A DNA stretch of 34,120 nt. Source: JAVDCA01 sp035293985. GTDB lineage: Bacteria > Pseudomonadota > Alphaproteobacteria > Rhizobiales > Xanthobacteraceae. The DNA lies in assembly GCA_035293985.1 (NCBI GenBank), contig DATGLS010000034.1:1-34120 (forward strand), in the 5' to 3' direction. A model generated the notes under the pieces. The model saw only the letters and a list, made by a program, of their open reading frames with translations, ran no database searches and was not told the origin of the DNA. Shown here in pieces: positions 15,199 through 23,697 of the stretch (position 1 is its first letter; every line of letters begins with the position of its first letter). The translations under genes and the position numbers were made by a program.

Positions 15199-15951
15199 AT
15201 GACCAATCATGAACGCGGAACACAGGTTGGCGCGCCCAAGATCGTCGACCGGGCCACCTTCCAGGCGGAGCTCGACGCCTTGCGGGTTCGCGAGAAGGCG
15301 CACATGCGGGCGGGTGATGCCATCGCGGCCGCGCGCCGGCGGCTTCCCATGGTCGAGGTGGACGGCGCGACGCCGCTCATCAGCGCGCGCGGACCGGTGG
15401 CCCTGCTGGATGCATTCGAGGGACGCCGGATGCTCATCGCCTACTATTTCATGTGGTTCGCCGGCCGTCCGGCGCCGGAGCAGTGCGAGGGGTGCAGCTT
15501 TTATACGTCGCAGGTTCGCGAGCTCTCCTTCATTCATTCGCGCGACGTGACCTACGCCACGATCTGCCAGGGTCCGTACGAGGAGAGCGCCCGCTACCGC
15601 GACTTCATGGGCTGGGAGATGCCGTGGTACGCAGCCCCGAAGGCCTCACTGGAGACGCTGCTGGTCGGCCGCCGCATCGGCATGATGCATATCATCTGCT
15701 ACCTGCGCCAAGGATCGCGCGTGTTCGAGACGTACTGGACGACGCGGCGCGGCGTCGAGGCGATGGACAACAGCTACAGGCTCCTCGATCTGACCGTTTA
15801 TGGCCGGCAAGAGAGCTGGGAGGACTCGCCGGCCGGCTGGCCGCGATGGCCGGAAGGCGAGCACACTTACCGGACCGACGGGCGACCCATCGTCCAGTGG
15901 CCACGCCTGAAGGCCGGTCATTCGGACGACCTCGGAACCGGTAGACGCTAG
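15199..15951 (+). CDS. DUF899 family thioredoxin-like protein
   Basis: A 250-residue protein of the DUF899 family, which has a thioredoxin-like fold. The CxxC site is C96/C99 in EQCEGCSFY, in the usual place after 'LIAYYFMWF'. Conserved family blocks such as 'YEESARYRDFMGWEMPWYA' and a late DNSYRLLDLTVYGRQE are present. The ATG at 15199 is preferred because AGGAGAGG precedes it by a few bases; an upstream in-frame ATG has no such site. It is cytoplasmic with no signal peptide. Members often lie near SigJ/ECF41 sigma factors and other stress genes, as here, so a role in redox stress is plausible but unproven. Confidence 0.88.
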   Translation: MTNHERGTQVGAPKIVDRATFQAELDALRVREKAHMRAGDAIAAARRRLPMVEVDGATPLISARGPVALLDAFEGRRMLIAYYFMWFAGRPAPEQCEGCSFYTSQVRELSFIHSRDVTYATICQGPYEESARYRDFMGWEMPWYAAPKASLETLLVGRRIGMMHIICYLRQGSRVFETYWTTRRGVEAMDNSYRLLDLTVYGRQESWEDSPAGWPRWPEGEHTYRTDGRPIVQWPRLKAGHSDDLGTGRR

Positions 15952-16019
15952 CAGCGTCAATCACGAGGAACTTGCGCGCGGTTCCAAGGCCCGCATGCAT
16001 GTGTTCCGATTTGGTTCCT

Positions 16020-16046
16020 TGTCACGTCGGTCCGGTCTCGCGGGTC
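16020..16046 (+). promoter_or_regulatory. Candidate ECF41-type promoter
   Basis: TGTCACG (16020-16026) is followed after 16 bases by GGTC (16043-16046), 39 bases before the sigma-factor start. Known ECF41 promoters have TGTCACA, 16-17 bases, then CGTC, so this could be an autoregulated site with one change in each box. A matching TTGTCAC occurs at 15134-15140 before the DUF899 gene, but no CGTC lies at the right distance there. Confidence 0.35.
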
Positions 16047-16084
16047 AGTGAGTCTGACTACTCGAGATACGGAAAGGTGACCGA

Positions 16085-16972
16085 ATGGATGCGCACGCAC
16101 GAAATTGGTTGGCACGGCGTTTCGACGAGCGGCGCCCGCATATGCAGGCGATCGCCTATCGCATGCTGGGCTCGTTTGCGGAAGCCGAGGAAGCGGTCCA
16201 GGACGCCTGGCTGCGTGTCAGCCGGGCGGATGCCGGAGAGGTCGAGAATCTTGACGGATGGCTGACGACGATCGTTGGGCGCGTGTGCCTGAACCTGTTG
16301 CGCGCCCGTCGCGTAAGGGCGCGCGAGGCGCCGCTCGTCCACCTGCCGGATCCCGTTGTCACCCGCGCGGAGGACCCGGAGCAGGACGCCATCCTGGCGG
16401 ACTCGGTCGGGCTCGCGCTGCTGGTCGTCCTCGACACCCTGGCGCCGGCCGAGCGCCTCGCGTTCGTCATGCATGACATGTTCGATCTGCCTTTCGACGA
16501 GATCGGGCGCCTCGTCGGACGTTCGCCCGCCGCGGCGCGGCAGCTTGCGAGCCGCGCCCGGCGCCGGGTGCGCGGCACGGCGCCGCCGCCGGGCGATCAT
16601 GACGTGGCGCGCCAGCGCGAGGTGGTCGACGCCTTCTTCGCCGCCGCACGGGACGGGCGTTTCGAGGACCTTGTCTCGCTTCTCGACCCGCAGGCCGTCC
16701 TGCGCACCGACGGCGGCGCCGCGCGGCCGCAGGTCACGACCCTGCTGCTTGGCGCCTCCGCGATCGCGCAGCGGGCGCTGCAATTCGCGCGACCAGCCGA
16801 GTCTTTCCGCCCCGTGCTGGTCAATGGCGCCGCTGGCGTGGTCGTGCTGAGCCACGGCGTGCCCTTCTCGGTGATGAGCTTCACCATCGTGGGTCGCAAG
16901 ATCGTCGAGATCGACACGATCGCGGACCCGGAGCGGCTGCGCGCGCTCGACCTCACCATGCTCGATTTGTAG
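16085..16972 (+). CDS. ECF sigma factor, ECF41/SigJ type with C-terminal SnoaL-like domain
   Basis: A 295-residue sigma factor. Region 2 spans about 15-80 (MLGSFAEAEEAVQDAWLR, then WLTTIVGRVCLNLLRA), region 4 about 105-160 (LAPAERLAFVMHDMFDLPFDEIG). The C-terminal 115 residues form a SnoaL/NTF2-like extension (VVDAFFAAARDGRFEDLVSLL) that marks the ECF41 group, where it replaces an anti-sigma factor and regulates activity. The DGGGK motif of that group appears as DGGAA at 209-213, a variant that could change regulation. No anti-sigma gene is adjacent, as expected. The ATG at 16085 follows GGAAAGG. It may control the neighbouring DUF899, DUF3224 and cytochrome b561 genes. Confidence 0.92.
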   Translation: MDAHARNWLARRFDERRPHMQAIAYRMLGSFAEAEEAVQDAWLRVSRADAGEVENLDGWLTTIVGRVCLNLLRARRVRAREAPLVHLPDPVVTRAEDPEQDAILADSVGLALLVVLDTLAPAERLAFVMHDMFDLPFDEIGRLVGRSPAAARQLASRARRRVRGTAPPPGDHDVARQREVVDAFFAAARDGRFEDLVSLLDPQAVLRTDGGAARPQVTTLLLGASAIAQRALQFARPAESFRPVLVNGAAGVVVLSHGVPFSVMSFTIVGRKIVEIDTIADPERLRALDLTMLDL

Positions 16973-17074
16973 CGGCCGCACGAGTCCCACCGATCTCTCG
17001 CGTCACGTTGTGCATGCCCCAGGTGTCATACGGGCGAGCGCGGGCGGAAACGCGAAACACGTGGAGATCCTGCG

Positions 17075-17587
17075 ATGCACATCCGAACCATAGCGTTGTT
17101 GACGATTCTATGTGTTGGCGCCTCGCCTACGACCGGCGCCTTGCAGGCGAAGGAGACGAACATGAGCACGACGCCATCTCACGCGCAGCCGACGCGCACG
17201 CACGCCGTGGCGAAGGTCAGCGTTGAGAACTCAGAAGCCAAGCCGTACGACCAGAACGGGGGCCCCACGTTGATGGAGGTGCGGCTGGTCGAGACATTCA
17301 GCGGCGACATCAACGGCGATTCGCCGGTGCGCGCGCTGCAGGCGCGACGCGATGACCGATCGGCCAGCCTCGTCAGCCTGCAGCGATTCCGCGGAACGCT
17401 CGGCGGACGCCGCGGCACATTCATCCTGCAAGGGCACGAGACCGTCGAGAACGGCAGGATCACGGCCACGTGGTTCGTCGTTCCGGGATCGGGGACGGGC
17501 GAGCTTGCCGGGCTGCGCGGGGAGGGCGGCTTCCAGGGCGAGTTCGGCAAAGGGTCCGACGCGACGCTGGACTATTGGTTCGAATGA
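17075..17587 (+). CDS. DUF3224 family exported protein
   Basis: A 170-residue protein matching DUF3224, a small beta-barrel family: the block 'GRRGTFILQGHETVENG', then WFVVPGSGTGELAGLRGEGG and a final LDYWFE are diagnostic. Unlike many family members it carries an N-terminal hydrophobic segment (MHIRTIALLTILCVGASPTTG) resembling a signal peptide; a second in-frame ATG (MSTTPSHAQ, residue 30) would give the cytoplasmic form. GGAG lies ten bases before the ATG at 17075. The function of DUF3224 is unknown. Its stop is 12 bases before the cytochrome b561 gene, so the pair is co-transcribed. Confidence 0.85.
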   Translation: MHIRTIALLTILCVGASPTTGALQAKETNMSTTPSHAQPTRTHAVAKVSVENSEAKPYDQNGGPTLMEVRLVETFSGDINGDSPVRALQARRDDRSASLVSLQRFRGTLGGRRGTFILQGHETVENGRITATWFVVPGSGTGELAGLRGEGGFQGEFGKGSDATLDYWFE

Positions 17588-17599
17588 GGTGGTCGCGCC

Positions 17600-18277
17600 A
17601 TGCAGAGGCGATACTCCTCGATCAATCAGGCGCTGCACTGGGTCACCGCCTTGTGCATGTTCGCCATCCTGCCGCTCGCCTGGGTGATGACCAACATGCC
17701 CACCGATGCGCCGTCCCGCGCCGCCTTGTTCGCCTGGCACGAGACGCTCGGCCTGATCGTGCTGCTCGTCACCGCCGGCAGGATCATCTGGCGACGCTTC
17801 GACGGAGCGCCGCCTTATCCGGCAGCAGTGGCGCGATGGGAGCGCCGCCTTGCCCATGCGACCAGCGCCGTGTTCTTCCTGGCGCTGGCGTGGATGCCGG
17901 TGACCGGCTTCCTCACCGCTGCCTATGGCGGGCATCAGGTCGAGCTGTTCGACCTTGTTCCAACGCCGACGATACTGCGGGCGAACGCCGCGCGTGCCGA
18001 GCTGTTCACCTCACTGCACCTGGCGGGCCAGTGGGCGATCTACAGCCTGATCGCGCTGCACCTCGGCGCCGTCGCCTTCCACCTGATCTGGACCAAGGCG
18101 GGCGTGCTGGGACGGATGCTTCCGGCCGATGCGACCGAGCCCGGGCGGGGCGATGAGAGGGTCCGGCAACTTCGATTGCGGCGACTTGAATCGGGAGCGG
18201 CCGCTTTACAGCTTGATCGCACGAGCGCCGCCGGCGCTCGCAAGACGATCGAAGTCGCAACTTGTACAGATGACTGA
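17600..18277 (+). CDS. Cytochrome b561 family protein with unusual C-terminal tail
   Basis: A 225-residue membrane cytochrome. Four hydrophobic helices are visible, with candidate haem ligands H13 (ALHW), H47 (AWHETLG), H86, H140, H154 and H161 in the pattern of bacterial CybB-type b561 proteins, which move electrons from ubiquinol to superoxide or periplasmic acceptors. Family proteins usually end soon after the last helix (here about residue 175). This one continues for some 50 residues rich in Arg, Ala and Leu with no recognisable similarity, perhaps from loss of an original stop. It follows the DUF3224 gene by 12 bases. Confidence 0.88.
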   Translation: MQRRYSSINQALHWVTALCMFAILPLAWVMTNMPTDAPSRAALFAWHETLGLIVLLVTAGRIIWRRFDGAPPYPAAVARWERRLAHATSAVFFLALAWMPVTGFLTAAYGGHQVELFDLVPTPTILRANAARAELFTSLHLAGQWAIYSLIALHLGAVAFHLIWTKAGVLGRMLPADATEPGRGDERVRQLRLRRLESGAAALQLDRTSAAGARKTIEVATCTDD

Positions 18278-18384
18278 ACGTGTCGCGTTGCTGACGGGAG
18301 CCGGGGCGGCTCGGCCGCGTCATGGCCCTCGCGCTATTGCGGGGGCCATCGCATCTTGCTGGGCCGACCGACACCAAAACCGTC

Positions 18385-19002
18385 TCAACCGGCGAAGCTG
18401 CCCGTCTTCACCGCGCCGTCGGGGCGATATTTCGCCACGATTACGCCGGTCGGATAGGGTTTGGCGTCGATCAGCTTCAGCCCCACCGGCGTTGCGCCCG
18501 AACCGAACAGGCGCTTGCCGCCGCCGAGGATCACCGGGAACGTCAGCACGGTGAACTCGTCGACGAGGCCGCTCTGCCACAAGGTCTGCAGGAAGTCGCT
18601 CGACCCCTGCACCAGAAGATCGGGACCGTCCTCGGCCTTCAGCTTCTTCAGCGCCGCGACGACGTCCGGCCCGAGCCACCGGCTGTTGTGCCAGGTCAAC
18701 TGCGGATTCGAACGCGAAGCGACATACTTGGCGACGCGATTGAACTGCGTGGCGATCGGGTTGTTCGGATCGGTGACATTGGGCCAATACCCGGCGAAAA
18801 TGTCGTAGGTCTTGCGGCCGAGCAGCAGATCGAACGGGCGAGCGAAGATCTCGCCCATGGCGCCGCCGCCGAGCTCGCCGTCGAAGTGGGGAAAGGTCCA
18901 GCCGCCGAGCTTGAAGTCGCCGGACGTGTCTTCTTGTGGGCCGCCCGGCGCCTGCATGACGCCGTCGAGGCTGATGAAGGCGGAAAGGGTGATCCGGCGC
19001 AT
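18385..19002 (-). CDS. Dihydrofolate reductase family protein (RibD C-terminal-like)
   Basis: A 205-residue reductase of the RibD-C/YwjB-YyaP group. It opens MRRITLSAFISLDGVMQAPG, with LLGRKTYDIFAGYWP, then LLVQGSSDFLQTLW and 'DEFTVLTFPVILGGGKRLF', all typical of this family, which binds NADPH. True folate reduction is not implied; most members lack a tested role. The start at 19002 is the standard one for the family. It is on the opposite strand to, and converges with, the cytochrome b561 gene, with about 100 bases between stops where I see no strong terminator. The next gene upstream on the same strand is a MAPEG protein. Confidence 0.88.
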   Translation of the reverse strand: MRRITLSAFISLDGVMQAPGGPQEDTSGDFKLGGWTFPHFDGELGGGAMGEIFARPFDLLLGRKTYDIFAGYWPNVTDPNNPIATQFNRVAKYVASRSNPQLTWHNSRWLGPDVVAALKKLKAEDGPDLLVQGSSDFLQTLWQSGLVDEFTVLTFPVILGGGKRLFGSGATPVGLKLIDAKPYPTGVIVAKYRPDGAVKTGSFAG

Positions 19003-19105
19003 GGCGATGTCTCACTTCGTGTGGTTTCGATGGCCCAAGGACGGATCGGCCCGCCGCGTCCCGACAGGCGCGTTATCTTTTTTTGAGGAGATGCGGTCCC
19101 GACGG

Positions 19106-19504
19106 TCAACCGCGGACGAGGTGCATGCCGATGCCCGCGGCTGCGCCGATGAACAAGAGAAAGCACACGCTCGACTGGATGAAGAATCCGGGCAGACGCT
19201 TCTCTACCGCTTGCCGGTATCCGAGGAAATAGACGATGCGGCCACCGATCCAGACGAGCCCCAGGATCGCGGCGCCGATGTCGCTCAAGTAGACGGCGCA
19301 GAGCCACAGTGGCACCAGGAAGGTCGGCAGCCATTCGAGCGTGTTCATGTGGATGCGAAAGATGCGCTCGAAGTCGGGGTTGCCGGTGATCGCCGGGTGT
19401 TTGATGCCGAATTTCACGCGCGCGACGGCGACGCGTGTCGCCAGGAAGAAATACAGGGCGATGGCGAGCAGCGTGACGATTGCGGTGTAGCTTGTTCCGG
19501 TCAT
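19106..19504 (-). CDS. MAPEG family membrane protein
   Basis: A 132-residue integral membrane protein with four hydrophobic segments (YTAIVTLLAIALYFFLA, WLPTFLVPLWLCAVYL, GAAILGLVWIGGRIVYF, 'SVCFLLFIGAAAGIGMHL'). The 'NPDFERIFRIHMNTLEWLP' stretch is the signature of MAPEG proteins, which in eukaryotes include microsomal glutathione transferases and leukotriene synthase. Bacterial members may detoxify lipid peroxides or electrophiles with glutathione; this is family inference. The ATG at 19504 is preceded by GAGAGG. Confidence 0.9.
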   Translation of the reverse strand: MTGTSYTAIVTLLAIALYFFLATRVAVARVKFGIKHPAITGNPDFERIFRIHMNTLEWLPTFLVPLWLCAVYLSDIGAAILGLVWIGGRIVYFLGYRQAVEKRLPGFFIQSSVCFLLFIGAAAGIGMHLVRG

Positions 19505-19560
19505 GGGGGCCTCTCGCTGAGCTGATGGCGCTTGGCTTGCGGATTCTTGCCGGTGATTTT

Positions 19561-20529
19561 CTAGACGACCTGATTGAGCAACGCGGTCTCGCCGCGCCAG
19601 AGCCGCGCCAGGTTTTCCTGCATGATGGCGATCACATTGTCTTCATAACGGCAGGTCTCGCCGGCGGTGTGCGGCGTAATCAACACGTGTTCCATGGCCC
19701 ACAGCGGGGAATCCGTTCCCAATGGCTCCTCGACGGTGACGTCGATTGCCGCACCCTTGATCTGCCGCCTCTCCAGAGCCGCGACGAGCGCCGGCTCGTC
19801 GACGACGCGGCCGCGCGCGGCGTTGACCAGATAGGCGGAGGGCTTCAGGCGGGCGAGCGCGGCGGCATCGATCAGCTTCTCGGTCTCGGCCGTGAGCGGG
19901 CACGTCAGGGCGACGAAATCGGCCTGCGGCAGCAAGGCTTCGAGCTCCGACATGCCGTGCACCGCATCGGCGTGCCCGGCGCCGGCACGCGGGTCGCGGC
20001 GGATGCCGATCACCTGCATGTCGAAGGCCTTGGCGAGCTGCGCCAGCCGGCCGCCGATCTGGCCGAGGCCGACGATGATCAGCGTCTTGCCGCCGAGCTC
20101 GTCCTCGCGGCGGGCGAGATCGCCGATCATGCCGCGCCAGTGATGGTTGACCTGGTTGTCGCGCGCCTCCGGCAGCTTGCGGGCAAGCGCGAGGATCAAG
20201 GCGATCACGTGCTCGGCGACGGCGTTGGCGTTGACGCCGCGCGCGCTCGCGAGCCGCACGCCATGCTGGGCCAGCGCCTCGCGCGAGAACTGGTCGGTGC
20301 CGGCACCGATCGATTGGATGAAGCGCAGCCGCGGCGCGCGCGCCAGCAGGTCGTTCCGCCACAGGCCGGAGACCACCAGCACGTCGGCGTCGCCGATGCG
20401 TTGCTCGAGCGCGGCGGCGTCGCGCACCTCGAAGCTGGCGATGCCGGTGTCGAGGGCGACGAAGCGGTTGCGCAATTGATAAGCGACGTGCGCGAAGCAG
20501 ATGGTCAGCTTGTCTTTGGGTGGAAGCAT
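19561..20529 (-). CDS. D-isomer-specific 2-hydroxyacid dehydrogenase
   Basis: A 322-residue NAD(P)-dependent dehydrogenase. The Rossmann loop is GLGQIG (154-159) and the catalytic triad is R239 (NAARGRVVD), E268 (VEEPL) and H287 (TPHTAG). After the second nucleotide-binding strand the sequence is IRRDP; an Arg pair there, rather than Asp, suggests a preference for NADP(H), as in glyoxylate/hydroxypyruvate reductases. It is cytoplasmic and interconverts a 2-keto acid and a D-2-hydroxy acid. It is not obviously tied to its neighbours: the next same-strand gene upstream is a DUF1185 protein beyond a 145-base repeat region. Confidence 0.9.
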   Translation of the reverse strand: MLPPKDKLTICFAHVAYQLRNRFVALDTGIASFEVRDAAALEQRIGDADVLVVSGLWRNDLLARAPRLRFIQSIGAGTDQFSREALAQHGVRLASARGVNANAVAEHVIALILALARKLPEARDNQVNHHWRGMIGDLARREDELGGKTLIIVGLGQIGGRLAQLAKAFDMQVIGIRRDPRAGAGHADAVHGMSELEALLPQADFVALTCPLTAETEKLIDAAALARLKPSAYLVNAARGRVVDEPALVAALERRQIKGAAIDVTVEEPLGTDSPLWAMEHVLITPHTAGETCRYEDNVIAIMQENLARLWRGETALLNQVV

Positions 20530-20555
20530 CGTGTGTCCTCAAAATAGATGCCCGT

Positions 20556-20667
20556 CATGCCCGCCCCTGCGAGGCCCCATTCGAGGCCCATGCGACGCCC
20601 ATGCGGGCATCCACGTCTTTCTTCCCCGCCGAGACGCGGATGGCCGGGACAGGCCCGGCCATGAGGA
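20556..20667. repeat. Intergenic repeat with GGCCGGGACAGGCCCGGCCATG core
   Basis: The region has several copies of 'GAGGCCCATGCG'-like blocks (20570-20612), and at 20637-20667 a GGCCGGG...CCCGGCC stem followed by ATGAGG. The second part is a close relative of the repeats at 13641 and 26425. It lies between two genes read in the same direction. Confidence 0.55.
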
Positions 20668-20674
20668 GGCCATT

Positions 20675-21262
20675 CTATCCTTTATCGCGCATCTTCCGAA
20701 CGAGCTCTTCCACCTGCGCCTGGGAGGCGCCCTTGATGCGGGCGTTGGGCCGCGTGCCGCCCAGGAAGGCGACGGCGAGCACGATCTCGTCCGGTCGCGG
20801 CGCGTCGGGGATCTGGACCGTCATCGTGTCCATCGCGTCATAGTCCCAGCCGTCATCGAGCCCGCCGAAGATGATGTCGATCGCGCTGCCCGGGCCGCCG
20901 ACCTTGGCGTTGCCGGGGATGAGTGCGGGGCCGCCGCCGGCCCCCTGGCGCATGGCGAGGCCGAGCCGCACATGGATCATGGCCGCGCCGTGCTCGAGAT
21001 CACCCGCGCTGCCGACGAGGGCGCATTTGCCGTACCCACGCGGGGTGAGCGGGGCGAGCGCCGCCAGCGCCCGTGCGGTCAGGACCTCGCCCGCCGCGAG
21101 GGATCGTTCGGCCAGGACCGAAACATCGTCGGCCGCCGACCGGCCAGCATAGGGATTGTGCAGAACGCCGCATGCCGCCACGCGCCGGCATGGCGTCGTG
21201 AGCTCGCGGCCGCCCTCGCTGAAGACGTCTTGGCTGATGAGCGTGATCTGGCGGAATGTCAT
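20675..21262 (-). CDS. DUF1185 (amino acid synthesis family) protein
   Basis: A 195-residue protein of the DUF1185 family, named in databases 'amino acid synthesis family protein'. Diagnostic blocks are 'RRVAACGVLHNPYAGRSAADD', YGKCALVGSAGDLEHGAA and GGPALIPGNAKVGGPGSAID. Its biochemical role is not established, despite the name; members are found beside genes for amino acid or peptide catabolism. The ATG at 21262 is preceded by AAGGGAC on the minus strand. It is probably cytoplasmic. Confidence 0.88.
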   Translation of the reverse strand: MTFRQITLISQDVFSEGGRELTTPCRRVAACGVLHNPYAGRSAADDVSVLAERSLAAGEVLTARALAALAPLTPRGYGKCALVGSAGDLEHGAAMIHVRLGLAMRQGAGGGPALIPGNAKVGGPGSAIDIIFGGLDDGWDYDAMDTMTVQIPDAPRPDEIVLAVAFLGGTRPNARIKGASQAQVEELVRKMRDKG

Positions 21263-21343
21263 GTCGTCCCTTCAGGGCAGCTCGTTTGGGTATCTCGCGC
21301 GCGATGCTGCATTATATGATGGAGGAGGAACAGGAGGTTCGCG

Positions 21344-21877
21344 ATGATTCGGGCAGGAAGTGCCGGGTACAAGACCTACGTCTGCAAGTACGTCGTTACG
21401 CCGGTCGGAAATTTGCGGCTCGTCGGTTCAAAGGACGGGCTGGCGGCGATCCTCTGGCCGGATGACAACCGGCTTCTGATTCGGCTCTTGATCAGTGATG
21501 AGGATGCAAACCATCCGATCCTGGTTGAGACCGAACGGCAGCTCGGCGAATATTTCTCCGGTCGTCGCAAGACCTTCGATCTGAAACTCGATTTTCTCGG
21601 CACCGAGTTCCAGAAGAAAGTCTGGCAAGCGCTGCTCACCATCCCGTTCGGCGAGACCCGCACCTACGCGCAGATCGCCCGCCAGATCGGCAGCCCGAGC
21701 GCGGTGCGCGCGGTGGGTGCTGCCAACGGCAAGAACCCGATCTCGATCGTCGCGCCTTGCCATCGCGTGATCGGATCCAACGGCAAGCTGACAGGCTTTG
21801 CGGGCGGGCTCGACGCCAAGGCGTTCTTGCTGCGTCTCGAAGGCGCGAGCACCGCGCAGGTCCATCAGGCGGCGTGA
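21344..21877 (+). CDS. ogt: Methylated-DNA--[protein]-cysteine S-methyltransferase (Ogt type)
   Basis: A 177-residue suicide DNA-repair protein removing O6-alkyl groups from guanine. The acceptor cysteine is C139 in the invariant PCHRVIG motif, preceded by the helix-turn-helix containing 'RTYAQIARQIGSPSAVRAVGAANGKNP' with the base-flipping Arg (SAVRAVG). The N-terminal domain is short, as in Ogt rather than Ada. GGAGG stands eight bases before the ATG at 21344, fixing the start. It is transcribed alone and away from the DUF1185 gene. I cannot see an Ada-type control site. Confidence 0.95.
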   Translation: MIRAGSAGYKTYVCKYVVTPVGNLRLVGSKDGLAAILWPDDNRLLIRLLISDEDANHPILVETERQLGEYFSGRRKTFDLKLDFLGTEFQKKVWQALLTIPFGETRTYAQIARQIGSPSAVRAVGAANGKNPISIVAPCHRVIGSNGKLTGFAGGLDAKAFLLRLEGASTAQVHQAA

Positions 21878-22048
21878 CGGTTGCGACCCGAGGTAGCGGC
21901 GTGTGGTAGCGGGCTCGCCAGCTTTTAGGCCTTCTTCACTTTTCACCGGTAAACCCGAGAGGCAGCTCAACAAAATCATCAACTACATGGCCGCGAGGCG
22001 CACGCAGTCGGTGGAAAATACGCCACACTACGCAACCCTCGACCTGGC

Positions 22049-23479
22049 ATGACGGCTGCGCCGACCAACGATGACCGCACTGCAGCATCGCCCGCGCGCC
22101 GCGACGGCGAGCGGCTGCTCGACGACATCAGCAACGACATCGGCCGGCTCGGCGTCGATCTCGCCGACGTGCTCGGCAACCTGCACGACGTCGCGGGCCG
22201 CGTATCACGTCAGTCGGCTCAGTTCGGCACGCTGCGGAAAGCGGCCGATACGATGGTCGCGTCCAACCGCAACATCGACGAGGTGGCGCGCACGGTGCAG
22301 ACCGCGACGTCGAGCGTCATATCCGAGATCGGTGGCGCGCGCGACGCGGTGGCGAGCGCGGCCGAAGGCACGGCCGGCCTGATCGGCGCCGTGAGCCGCA
22401 TCGAGGAGCGGCTCGGCTCGGTCAGCGCCGTGCTGGCGGAGGTCGCCAAGGTGTCGGGCGCGATCGAAGCTATCGCCAAGCAGACGAATCTGCTGGCGCT
22501 CAACGCCACCATCGAGGCGGCGCGCGCCGGCGAGGCCGGCCGCGGCTTTGCGGTGGTCGCTGCCGAGGTGAAGAGCCTCGCCGAGGCGACACGCACCGCG
22601 ACGCTGCAGATCGGCGATACGGTGCGCAATCTCGACGGCGAGCTCGGCCGGCTCATCGCCGAGAGCGGCTCGGCGGCGCGCCAGGCCAAGCAGGCGGGCG
22701 AGGGCGCCGACCGCATCCGCGACGTGATGGGACGCGTCGAGCGCGACTTCTCGACGATGGGCGCACGCGTCGACGCGATCGCGGGCGCGGCAGGCACCAA
22801 TCTCGGCCATTGCGACGCGCTGATCAACGAGCTCGCCGACCTTGCCAGGGGCGTCGAGCTGTCGTCGGGCGACCTCGCGGTCGCCGACAATCGGGTCGAA
22901 AGCCTGCTCGACACCTCGGAGAAGCTGATCCAATCGATCGCCGACAGCGGCGCTGCGACGCGTGACGCGCCGCTGATCGCCGTGGTGATCGGCGCCGCAA
23001 AGCAGATCTCGGACGTCTTCGAGGCCGCGATCGCGCGGCGCGAGATCACGGCAGAGCAGTTGTTCGACGACAATTATCGCGAAATCCCCGGTACCGATCC
23101 GAAGCAGTACCTCACGGATTACGTCGAATTCACCGACCGCATCCTGCCGCCGATCCAGGACCCACTGCAAAGCCTCGACCCGCGCATCGTCTTCTGCGTC
23201 GCCTGGGCGAAGGGCGGCTACCTGCCGACGCACAATCCGAACTATCGCAAGCCACAGGGCAAAGATCCGGTGTGGAACGCCGCGAACTGCCGCAATCGGC
23301 GCTTGTTCAACGATCGTGCCGTCAAGAAGGTCGGCGCGAGCACCAGGCCTTTCCTGCTGCAGACGTACCGGCGGGACATGGGCGGCGGGAACTTCATCCT
23401 GATGAAGGACCTGTCGGCGCCGATCTGGGTGCGCGGCCGACACTGGGGCGCCTTCCGCATGGGTTTTCGCGAGAGCTGA
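22049..23479 (+). CDS. Soluble methyl-accepting chemotaxis-like receptor
   Basis: A 476-residue receptor without membrane segments. The central coiled coil carries the CheA/CheW-contact hairpin, IAKQTNLLALNATIEAARAG (142-161) and EAGRGFAVVAAEVKSLAEA (162-180), essentially the consensus for MCP signalling tips. The sensor is at the C-terminus (about 316-476), with IPGTDPKQYLTDYVEFTD, PTHNPNYRKPQG and 'FLLQTYRRDMGGGNFILMKD', a Cache/PAS-like domain seen in cytoplasmic MCPs of alphaproteobacteria. The order, signalling domain first and sensor last, is the reverse of standard transmembrane receptors. No chemotaxis genes are adjacent, so it would work with a system elsewhere. Confidence 0.9.
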   Translation: MTAAPTNDDRTAASPARRDGERLLDDISNDIGRLGVDLADVLGNLHDVAGRVSRQSAQFGTLRKAADTMVASNRNIDEVARTVQTATSSVISEIGGARDAVASAAEGTAGLIGAVSRIEERLGSVSAVLAEVAKVSGAIEAIAKQTNLLALNATIEAARAGEAGRGFAVVAAEVKSLAEATRTATLQIGDTVRNLDGELGRLIAESGSAARQAKQAGEGADRIRDVMGRVERDFSTMGARVDAIAGAAGTNLGHCDALINELADLARGVELSSGDLAVADNRVESLLDTSEKLIQSIADSGAATRDAPLIAVVIGAAKQISDVFEAAIARREITAEQLFDDNYREIPGTDPKQYLTDYVEFTDRILPPIQDPLQSLDPRIVFCVAWAKGGYLPTHNPNYRKPQGKDPVWNAANCRNRRLFNDRAVKKVGASTRPFLLQTYRRDMGGGNFILMKDLSAPIWVRGRHWGAFRMGFRES

Positions 23480-23682
23480 CCGTGGCGCCGTGCGGTCCAT
23501 CGAGCCGTGCGCTGGGCAGGAATGCGGCGGTGCAATAACGCGGCTCCACGTCAAGCACGCTCGCTTAGACTAAAGCTCGTCGTTTCCCTCCCCCCCTCGC
23601 CATTGACACCTGCGTCAAATTGACCGGAAACTCCATGCCGGGATCGTGACGCGCGTTCATGCGGCGAGCCGGGCGCCGGGCG

Positions 23683-23697
23683 CTGTCACAGTGACAG
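23683..23697. promoter_or_regulatory. 15-bp palindrome overlapping the symporter ribosome-binding region
   Basis: CTGTCAC, one central A, GTGACAG is a perfect inverted repeat running into the CAGGAGGG ribosome-binding site of the GTG start at 23707. It could be a repressor site or an RNA hairpin that hides the ribosome site. A TTGACA-like hexamer at 23603-23608 might be a -35, but no good -10 follows. The rest of the 23480-23706 gap shows nothing else. Confidence 0.5.
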
